Shown here: in pieces, positions 20,240-27,568 of the stretch
How positions within the stretch are numbered: position 1 is the first letter of the stretch
How the letters are laid out: the number at the start of each line of letters is the position of its first letter
NCBI GenBank assembly: GCA_016280345.1
Contig: JAEEGN010000108.1
Coordinates: forward strand, 1-32,195
From: Selenomonadaceae bacterium
Lineage (GTDB): Bacteria > Bacillota > Negativicutes > Selenomonadales > Selenomonadaceae
Reading direction: 5' to 3'
DNA: 32,195 bases
Notes under the pieces: generated by a model
Told to the model about the DNA's origin: nothing
What the model saw: only the letters and a program-made list of their open reading frames with translations
Database searches by the model: none
Position numbers and translations under genes: made by a program

Positions 20240-22974
20240 ACGAGGAAATGACCATGAACAGCGCCGAAGATGTGCAGCTTCGTGCCGGCAAGCGTTTCCT
20301 CCTGGAGAGCGAGGACGCCTACGTCGAAATCGTGTCCGGCGTCGTGGAGGCTTACGCCGTCACCAAGGGCGACGTGTCCTTTCGACGGACGTTCCTGGCG
20401 GGCTTTGAGGCGGGAGATGCCGTTTTCCCCGCCATGGACGAATTCGAGCAGATCGACGTGCAGATCTACGTCATTGAGGACGCCGTCCTGCGCGTAGTGC
20501 CTTTCAGTAAGAAAACGGCGGAGGAACTGCAGCCGCTGATGAAAGCCTGGCTCTCCCGGCTGGTGGAACTTCCCTGGATGCGCATCATCGCCGACCAGGG
20601 CGATGACATCCTGCAGAAATGGCGGCAGGGCACGGCGCTCAAAGAGGGCTCCAAAGATGAACTTCTCGAATCCTTCCGGGACAACGAGGGCATTTTCGCC
20701 ATGCTCCTGGGCGTGCATTTCGGCGCCGAGGACGGGCGCCTTTCCCAGCGGCTCGAAGTCCTCAAAAAGAGCAAGAAGATGTTGTTGGAAAACGGCGTCC
20801 GCAGCCTCCTGGGCGAAGAGCCTCTGTACGGGAACGCCGGCACCGTCATCAAGAAAGCGGCGGAGGACGCCACCTTCGTCGTGCAGCACGTGGCGAAAGC
20901 CCTGTCCATGCCCACCGACATCATCCATCTCTCGGCGGAGACCGCTTCCCATCTGGACGCCCCCACGATCCTGCGGCGCCTCGTCCAGAAGGGCAATATG
21001 CAGATGCGTGTCGTCAAGCTGCCTGAGGATTGGTACAAGAACGACGGTGGCGTGATGATCGCCCATTGGACGCCCCAGGGCTCGAAAGACAAGATCCTCA
21101 TGGCGCTGGTGCCGGAAAGCCCGGAAAAATACCGCGCCTATACGCCGAATCGCGCCGAGGGCTTCGAGGTTACCGAGGCCGTAGCGAAGGAAATCGATCC
21201 GGAAGCGTTTCTTTGCTATGCCGGATTCCCCGCCCGGGCGCTCAAGATGTGGGACCTCGTGAAGTTCATGTTCTTCCAGTGCTGGAAGGCCGACTATCGC
21301 ACGATCCTGCTCTGCAGCGTCTTCGCGGGCATGATCCCGCTGGCGACGCCGATCATCACCGAGACGATATTCCAGGACATCATCCCGATCCTCGACCGTC
21401 AGGGACTGGCCACCGTCACGCAGGCGCTGATGGTCACCAGCTTCACCACGGCGGCCCTTTCCATCGTGCGCTCCATCGCCGTCATGCGCATTTCGACCCA
21501 TATCGAGATCGCCGCCGAGGCGGCCATGTGGGGACGGCTGCTCACGATGCCGACGAAATTCTTCCGGAAGTTCACCACCGGTGAGCTGGCCAGCCGCATG
21601 GCGGGCATTGGCATAGCGAAAAGCCTTGCCTCCGGCGGATTCGTCGACTCGGTGTTCAGCTTCTTCTTCTCCTTCTGGAGCATCTTCCTGATGTGCTATT
21701 ACAGCTTCAAGCTGACCGCCGCCGCCATCGCCGTCTGGATCGTGTACTCCGCTTTCCAGGCCGCGGTCCTCAAGCGGACCCTTGACTTCCAGCGGAAGAT
21801 CATCGAATCCAGCAACAAGACGGCGGGCGTCATCCAGCAGATTTTCGCGGGTCTGGCGAAGTTCCGCGTGCAGGGCGCCGAAGAACAGGCCTACAGCCTT
21901 TGGACCAGAAACTTCGGCCGGAGCTGGAACCTGGGCCTGCAGCTCCGCTGGCAGCAGAACTACGTCGGCCTGATCTCCAGCCTCCAGCCCTTCGTGCTGA
22001 CGTTGATCCTCTACTGGATCGCCATCTACGGCATGGGCGAGGAAGGCAAGGGCGGCGGCATCACCTACGCCCAGTTCCTGGCCTTCAACTCCGCCTATTC
22101 GAGCTTCAACGGCGTCATGGGCGGCTTCCTTGGCTTCATCAGCCAGTACTTCGCCCTCCAGCCCCAGATCGAGAATCTCCGTCCCCTTCTGGAGGAGACG
22201 CCGGAGTCCAGCGGCGACCGGCAGGACGCCGGCAAACTCACCGGACAGCTGGCGGTTAACCATCTCTCCTTCGCCTATCCCGACCCGCAGACCGGCGAGC
22301 CGGGGCCGGAAGTCCTGCACGACGTCAGCTTCTCCGTCATGGCGGGCGAGAACGTCGCCATCGTCGGGCGCTCCGGCTGCGGCAAGAGCACTCTCGTGCG
22401 GCTGCTCCTGGGCTTCGAGGACCCGAAGGCCGGCTCCGTCACCTTTGACGGGCAGGACCTCGCCGACCTCTCCCTGCCCTCCGTGCGCTCCCAGATGGGC
22501 GTGGTGCTGCAGAACGGCCAGCTCATGACCGGGGACATCTACTCCAACATCATCGGCACCCGTCTCCTGTCCCAGGAAGACGCCTGGGAGGCGGCGGAGG
22601 CGGCGGGCATCGCCGACGACATCGCCATGATGCCGATGGGCATGCAGACCGTCATCAGCGAAGGCAGCTCCAACATCTCCGGCGGCCAGCGGCAGCGGCT
22701 CCTGATTGCCCGCGCCCTGGTGGCCAAGCCGGCCATCCTGATCTTCGACGAGGCCACCAGCGCCCTCGACAACCGTTCCCAGGCCATCGTCACCAAGAGC
22801 CTGGACGCGCTGAAGGCTACCCGCATCATCGTCGCCCACCGTCTTTCCACCATCCGGGGCTGCGACCGCATCATCGTTATGGATGCCGGTCGCGTCGCCG
22901 AGATGGGCAGCTTCGACGAGCTGATGGAAAAGGACGGCCTTTTCGCCAGCCTGGTGCGGCGGCAGGTCGCGTAA
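20236..22974 (+). CDS. NHLM-type bacteriocin system ABC transporter, ATP-binding protein (cassette 2)
   Basis: Paralog of 12404-15130; GRSGCGKST, NISGGQRQR, ILIFDEATSALD. Confidence 0.9.
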   Translation: MNEEMTMNSAEDVQLRAGKRFLLESEDAYVEIVSGVVEAYAVTKGDVSFRRTFLAGFEAGDAVFPAMDEFEQIDVQIYVIEDAVLRVVPFSKKTAEELQPLMKAWLSRLVELPWMRIIADQGDDILQKWRQGTALKEGSKDELLESFRDNEGIFAMLLGVHFGAEDGRLSQRLEVLKKSKKMLLENGVRSLLGEEPLYGNAGTVIKKAAEDATFVVQHVAKALSMPTDIIHLSAETASHLDAPTILRRLVQKGNMQMRVVKLPEDWYKNDGGVMIAHWTPQGSKDKILMALVPESPEKYRAYTPNRAEGFEVTEAVAKEIDPEAFLCYAGFPARALKMWDLVKFMFFQCWKADYRTILLCSVFAGMIPLATPIITETIFQDIIPILDRQGLATVTQALMVTSFTTAALSIVRSIAVMRISTHIEIAAEAAMWGRLLTMPTKFFRKFTTGELASRMAGIGIAKSLASGGFVDSVFSFFFSFWSIFLMCYYSFKLTAAAIAVWIVYSAFQAAVLKRTLDFQRKIIESSNKTAGVIQQIFAGLAKFRVQGAEEQAYSLWTRNFGRSWNLGLQLRWQQNYVGLISSLQPFVLTLILYWIAIYGMGEEGKGGGITYAQFLAFNSAYSSFNGVMGGFLGFISQYFALQPQIENLRPLLEETPESSGDRQDAGKLTGQLAVNHLSFAYPDPQTGEPGPEVLHDVSFSVMAGENVAIVGRSGCGKSTLVRLLLGFEDPKAGSVTFDGQDLADLSLPSVRSQMGVVLQNGQLMTGDIYSNIIGTRLLSQEDAWEAAEAAGIADDIAMMPMGMQTVISEGSSNISGGQRQRLLIARALVAKPAILIFDEATSALDNRSQAIVTKSLDALKATRIIVAHRLSTIRGCDRIIVMDAGRVAEMGSFDELMEKDGLFASLVRRQVA

Positions 22975-22996
22975 CGAATTCGAGGTGTATATTCCT

Positions 22997-24343
22997 ATGA
23001 AAAAGGAGCTTCTTCTGGCCGCGGCGCTTCTCGCTCTCTCCTGCGGGCAGGGCGACGCGGCCGTCCGGCTCTCCCTCGCCGAGAGCGTGGATATGGCGCT
23101 GGCCACCCACGAGAATATCGAGATGGCACAGGCGGCCCGCGACGCGGCGAAGTGGAACCTTTCCGCCGCGCGCCGCGCCACCGGCTTCAATCTCGGCTGG
23201 CAGTCCACCGCCAACCGCATCGGCGGCCGGTCCTACAAGAGTTATCGCCGTTCGTATGACGAGCAGGGCGGCGACCCTTACAACTACACGTTCAGCAACA
23301 GCTTCTCTCTGTCGCTGCCCCTCTATACCGGCGGGCGCCTTGAGAACAACATCGCCGCCAGCCGGCACGGCCTCTCCGCCGCCGACCTTACACTGGAAAG
23401 CACGCGGCAGAACGTGCGCTTCCAGGCGCTCCAGGCGTACTATGACCTCCTGCAGCAGCAGAACCTACGGAACGTCTCCCAGTCCGCCGTGAACATGGGG
23501 GTCGAGCAGCGCAACCTGATCCAGGTCCAGTTCGAGGAAGGCGCGGTGGCCTATGCTGACGTGCTGCAGATGGAAGTCCAGCTCGCCGATTACCGGCAGG
23601 GCCTCGTCAGCGCCGAGGGCAGCCTCGACGCGGCGCGGTACACCCTGGCCCGCGTTGTCGGCTTACCGAAGGAAACCGCCATCGAGCCCACCGACACCTT
23701 CACCTACGTACCCTTTCCCCATACCCTGCCCGAGTGCGAGGAATATGCCCTGACGCACCGGCCCGACGGCGCCGCCGCCGAGTGCCGCGTCAAACAGTAC
23801 GAGGCGGGCAAGAACGCCCAGAAAGCCGGCTGGCGGCCCTCCCTGCAGGGCGTCGCCAACAAGAACATCAGCGCCAACGACCCCTTCAAGAAAGAACGCA
23901 GCGACTCCTGGGACGCCGGCGTGGCCCTCTCCTGGACCCTCTATGACAACTTCGTGACCTCGGCCAACGTCAACGCCGCCAAAGCGCAGGAGATGCAGGC
24001 CCAGGCCCAGGCCGACGGCCTCTGGAATGACATTCGCCTCGAAACGAGGACGGCCTACGCCCAGATGAAAGCGGCGGAGGAAAACATCCGCTCCACCGAG
24101 CTTGCTGTCAGGCAGGCGGAGGAAAGCTACAAGATCGCCCAGATCCGTTACGAGGAAGGCGTGGACATCTTGCTGAGCGTCACCAACGCCCAGGAAAAGC
24201 TCACCCAGGCGCGCTCGAACTACTACAGCGCCCTCTACCAGTACAACCTCTACAAAGCGGCGCTGGAAAAGGCCATGGGCCTGCCTGTCGGCCTTGACGT
24301 GCCGGATTACATGATGAAAGTGGAAGGCGGCAGCAAGCGATGA
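22997..24343 (+). CDS. TolC-family outer-membrane efflux protein 1
   Basis: Signal peptide; LSLAESVDMALATHENIEMAQAARDAAKWNL, RFQALQAYYDLLQQQNLRN, SYKIAQIRYEEGVDILLSVTNAQEKLTQARSNYYSALYQYN. Confidence 0.9.
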   Translation: MKKELLLAAALLALSCGQGDAAVRLSLAESVDMALATHENIEMAQAARDAAKWNLSAARRATGFNLGWQSTANRIGGRSYKSYRRSYDEQGGDPYNYTFSNSFSLSLPLYTGGRLENNIAASRHGLSAADLTLESTRQNVRFQALQAYYDLLQQQNLRNVSQSAVNMGVEQRNLIQVQFEEGAVAYADVLQMEVQLADYRQGLVSAEGSLDAARYTLARVVGLPKETAIEPTDTFTYVPFPHTLPECEEYALTHRPDGAAAECRVKQYEAGKNAQKAGWRPSLQGVANKNISANDPFKKERSDSWDAGVALSWTLYDNFVTSANVNAAKAQEMQAQAQADGLWNDIRLETRTAYAQMKAAEENIRSTELAVRQAEESYKIAQIRYEEGVDILLSVTNAQEKLTQARSNYYSALYQYNLYKAALEKAMGLPVGLDVPDYMMKVEGGSKR

Positions 24344-25824
24344 AAGCTACGATGAAAAAACCGTTGCTTGTCGCGGCGGCGTTCCTCGTCCTCGGCTTCG
24401 GCCGCGGCGCTGGGGCCACCCCGCTCTCCGTGGATGAGAGCGTTCGCATGGCCCTGGCCACCCATGAGGACATCCAGGCGGCCGAGGCGGCCAGAGACGC
24501 TGCTCGCTGGGACCTCTCATCCACCCGCCGCGCCACCGGCTTCAACTTCGCCTGGCGCTCCGAAGCGACGCACATCGGAGGCTCCGACTACGGATACTAC
24601 CAGAGCCGCTATCGGCACCGGGACGCCACCCCCGAAGACGACTACTGGAACTGGCTGATAAACATGTTTTACGGGCGTCAGAATGACCCCTATCAGTCCG
24701 CTTACACCAACTCCCTTTCGCTGCGTTTCCCCGTCTATACCGGCGGGCGTCAGGAAAACTCCATCGAGGCCGACCGCCAGGCGCTGAACGCCGCCGATCT
24801 CGCATTGGAAAACGCCCGGCAGGAAGTGCGCTTCCGGGCCCTCCAGGCGTACTATGACCTCCTGCAGCGGATAAACCTTCGGAACATATCGAAATCCGCT
24901 GTAGGCATGGCCGGATCGCAGTGCGCCCTGATCCGCGTCCACTTCCAGGAGGGCGCCGTGGCCTACGCCGACTTGCTGCAGATGGAAGTCCAGCTTGCCG
25001 ACTACCGGCAGAGCCTCATCAGCGCCGAGGGGCGGCTGGAAGCCGCGCGCTACACCCTGGCCCGCGTCGTCGGCCTGCAGCAGGACACGCCCATCGAGCC
25101 CACGGACGACCTCACCTACGTCCCCTTCCCGAAAACCCTGCCCGAATGTGAGGAATACGCCCTGACGCACCGGCCTGACGGTGCCGCCGCCGAGTGCCGC
25201 GTCCGGCAGTACGAAGCCAACAAGAACGCCCAGAAAGCCGACTGGCAGCCGACGATTCAGGCCATCGCCAACAAGAACGTCGTCTCCAACCAGCCCTTCG
25301 CCAAAGACCGGACCGAGACATGGGGCGTGGGACTCCAGCTTTCGTGGAGCGTATTCGACAACGGCGTCACCGCGGCCAAAGTCCACGCCGCCAAAGAGCA
25401 GGAGCTCGAGGCCCGGGCCGAAGCCGACAACCTGCGCAGCAACATCCTGCTGGAAACGCGCAACGCCTATGCCGAAATGAAAGCGGCCGAGAAGAACATC
25501 CGCGACACCCGGCGCGCCGTCCGACAGGCCGAAGAAAGCCTGAAGATCGCCCAGACCCGCTACGACGAAGGCGTGGACATCCTGCTGAGCGTCACCAAGG
25601 CCCAGGAGAAACTGAACACGGCGCGGTCAAACTACTACACCGCCTTGTATCGGTACAACCTCAACCGGGTGACATTGGAAAAAGCCATCGGCGTCCCCGT
25701 GGCCATTGACGTGCCGCTTTACATGGCTGCCGTCGAACAGGGGAAAAGCGCCAACGAAGCCATGAAAGAAGCGGCCCTCTCCCCGGCCGCCGGCGTAACG
25801 CCGGTAAGGGAAACGCGGGGGTAA
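24340..25824 (+). CDS. TolC-family outer-membrane efflux protein 2
   Basis: Tandem paralog of the preceding gene, with overlapping start (ATGA). Confidence 0.9.
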   Translation: MKATMKKPLLVAAAFLVLGFGRGAGATPLSVDESVRMALATHEDIQAAEAARDAARWDLSSTRRATGFNFAWRSEATHIGGSDYGYYQSRYRHRDATPEDDYWNWLINMFYGRQNDPYQSAYTNSLSLRFPVYTGGRQENSIEADRQALNAADLALENARQEVRFRALQAYYDLLQRINLRNISKSAVGMAGSQCALIRVHFQEGAVAYADLLQMEVQLADYRQSLISAEGRLEAARYTLARVVGLQQDTPIEPTDDLTYVPFPKTLPECEEYALTHRPDGAAAECRVRQYEANKNAQKADWQPTIQAIANKNVVSNQPFAKDRTETWGVGLQLSWSVFDNGVTAAKVHAAKEQELEARAEADNLRSNILLETRNAYAEMKAAEKNIRDTRRAVRQAEESLKIAQTRYDEGVDILLSVTKAQEKLNTARSNYYTALYRYNLNRVTLEKAIGVPVAIDVPLYMAAVEQGKSANEAMKEAALSPAAGVTPVRETRG

Positions 25825-25875
25825 CGTGGCAGCGGATAACCGGGCAGAGACAGAAATGTAAGGAGGTTTTTCATC

Positions 25876-25983
25876 ATGGACAGCAAGGAGCCGAGCGGTA
25901 CGAAGAAGATGAAAGAGAAGTTTGATGACCGGAAGATGACGGCGGACCAGCTCGAAGACGTCGCGGGCGGCACCAAGTGGTAG
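25876..25983 (+). CDS. Leader half of split GG-leader precursor (P2 leader)
   Basis: AGGAGG SD then MDSKEPSGTKKMKEKFDDRKMTADQLEDVAGGTKW*; same leader pattern as P1/P3. Confidence 0.6.
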   Translation: MDSKEPSGTKKMKEKFDDRKMTADQLEDVAGGTKW

Positions 25984-26253
25984 ATGATGATGGATAGCAA
26001 ATTCCTGAACTACATGCTGGGCGATAAAGTGTGCAGGCGCTGGAACGGAGAAGAAGTAGACTGGGAGGACAACTATCCCTACGTGTACATTCGGGACGCC
26101 TGGGAGAAAGTCGGCGTCAAGGCCAGTATGAGCGATCATATGGATGTACCTAACACTTACAGCATCGACGGTCGTCAGGTCACCCGGAGAGAAGCCTTCT
26201 TGCACGCGCAGAAGGTTCTGAACAAATTCGTGACGGACAGCGACTGGATGTAG
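25984..26253 (+). CDS. Cargo half of split GG-leader precursor (P2 cargo)
   Basis: Same frame as the upstream leader, directly after TAG: MMMDSKFLNYMLGDKVCRRWNGEE...AWEKVGVKAS...TYSIDGRQVTRREAFLHAQKVLNKFVTDSDWM; aligns with P1 including FLN and terminal SDW. Confidence 0.55.
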   Translation: MMMDSKFLNYMLGDKVCRRWNGEEVDWEDNYPYVYIRDAWEKVGVKASMSDHMDVPNTYSIDGRQVTRREAFLHAQKVLNKFVTDSDWM

Positions 26254-26340
26254 CGGGAGAGGATTCCTTCCGGCGCGTCTCGCCATTCGATACGCCACCG
26301 GCATTTCTCAGTTGGTCGCCGACTGACAGGGAAATGATTG

Positions 26341-26445
26341 AAGAAGGCGGTTTTTGTAGACGGCAAGAAGGTCACCCGGAACAGAGTCATGGAGTACACG
26401 CAGTTTAACATGGGCAAGTTCTTGGAGGTCAAGGAGCGGAAGTAA
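26341..26445 (+). pseudogene. Remnant of cargo-domain C-terminus
   Basis: KKAVFVDGKKVTRNRVMEYTQFNMGKFLEVKERK* aligns with P2 TYSIDGRQVTRREAFLHAQKVLNKFV; in-frame TGA just upstream, no start. Confidence 0.5.
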
Positions 26446-26598
26446 CAGGGAAGCCGGATTCCCAAATACAAGGGAGGTTTTCCTCATGACAGGCAAGCCC
26501 GATTTTGTAGTGCGCTTCTCTGCAATAATCGTTTTCCGTTTGCGGCAGAGCGTTGCAGCGAACGGGTAAGAACGGAGAGATACAAGGAAGGAAAAACC

Positions 26599-26853
26599 GT
26601 GAAAATCAACGGCAACAATATCTCCAAGGAAGTGCTGACGAAAGCCATGGCCTGCGATACGCCCAAGGAACTGGTGAAGCTGGCGAAGGAAAACGGCGTC
26701 GATTTGACGGAGAAGGAAGCAGAGGCGTACCTCTCCGAGATGGAGGACATCGACCTCGACCACGCGCAGATGAAGAGCGTGGCTGGTGGCGGTGACGTCT
26801 GCTGGGATAGATGCGGCGGCCATGATGATTGTCCAACGCCAGGAGGCACATGA
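26599..26853 (+). CDS. Nif11-like leader RiPP precursor with Cys-containing core
   Basis: GTG start; MKINGNNISKEVLTKAMACDTPKELVKLAKENGVDLTEKEAEAYLSEMEDIDLDHAQMKSVAGG|GDVCWDRCGGHDDCPTPGGT. Confidence 0.75.
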   Translation: MKINGNNISKEVLTKAMACDTPKELVKLAKENGVDLTEKEAEAYLSEMEDIDLDHAQMKSVAGGGDVCWDRCGGHDDCPTPGGT

Positions 26854-26882
26854 GCTTTGGTAAAGAAATTTCGCCATGGGAA

Positions 26883-26906
26883 AAAGCCCCGGTGCTCCGG
26901 GGCTTT
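26883..26906 (+). terminator. Intrinsic terminator after Nif11-like precursor
   Basis: AAAGCCCCGGtgctCCGGGGCTTT followed by ACTTTTT. Confidence 0.75.
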
Positions 26907-27193
26907 ACTTTTTGGTGCGCCCTTCATTGGGTGCGGACGATGGTACGGTATGGCTTCGCTGCCATCGTCGGAGGAGCCATGAGAATTTCAATGTCAATAG
27001 ATTTGATTCCGATATTTTGCCGGGCGTTTCTTCGATGGCCGCCAGAGCGCGAAAAACGCGGAGAGAAGCGAGGCCTCTCTCCGCGTGGACAAACCAGGGC
27101 CGCGTCTTTTTCGCCGCCCTGAACGTGAGAAGGGGAGAGGAGGAACGCGCGGGAACGCGATTCCTTCTCTCCCCGTTTCATTGTCGTATCTTT

Positions 27194-27352
27194 TTACTTG
27201 ATTTCGTCTTTGATTTTAAGGAATTCCTCGGCGTCCGCCCGGTCGAGATCGATGCCGCTCTCCTTCGCCTTCTCGATCAGCTCGTCGGCCGTCTTGCAGG
27301 ACTTGGCCAGCGCGATCTGTTCCGGGGTAAGTTCCTTGCCTTTGTACATCAT
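27194..27352 (-). CDS. Coreless Nif11-leader-like small protein 1 (52 aa)
   Basis: Below the ORF-track cutoff: MMYKGKELTPEQIALAKSCKTADELIEKAKESGIDLDRADAEEFLKIKDEIK; SD GGAGGA; TTGCCT-17-TAAAAT promoter upstream. Confidence 0.7.
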   Translation of the reverse strand: MMYKGKELTPEQIALAKSCKTADELIEKAKESGIDLDRADAEEFLKIKDEIK

Positions 27353-27568
27353 GGTTGTCATTCCTCCTCGAATAGAAAATGAAATCAGACATCTTCATTT
27401 TACATCAAAAACGGTCGACAGGCAATCCGGAGAAATGGATTCACTGTTTTTCCCGGCAAAGGCGCGGGCGTCGCCGCAGTCTGAAGCGGGCTCCTCCCGC
27501 CCGGCGCCATCCTTTTCCGAATTCCATGCAGGAATTGCGGAACCGACAGCGAATCATTACAGGAGGGG

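Noticed and set aside
22997-23060. Possible lipobox in TolC1 (LLALSCGQG)
   Set aside because: Residues before Cys do not fit L-[AS]-[GA]-C well; treated as an ordinary signal peptide.
19900-23220. 1106-aa minus-strand ORF
   Set aside because: Antisense artefact of high-GC coding sequence over conserved transporter genes.
26936-27000. MVRYGFAAIVGGAMRIS resembling the P3 IVGGAMSG leader junction
   Set aside because: No SD or upstream leader helix, located after the terminator; too short to distinguish from chance.
27128-27175. Large inverted repeat GGGGAGAGGAGGAA...TTCCTTCTCTCCCC
   Set aside because: Probably a terminator or structured 3' UTR between converging genes; no evidence of mobility or ncRNA.
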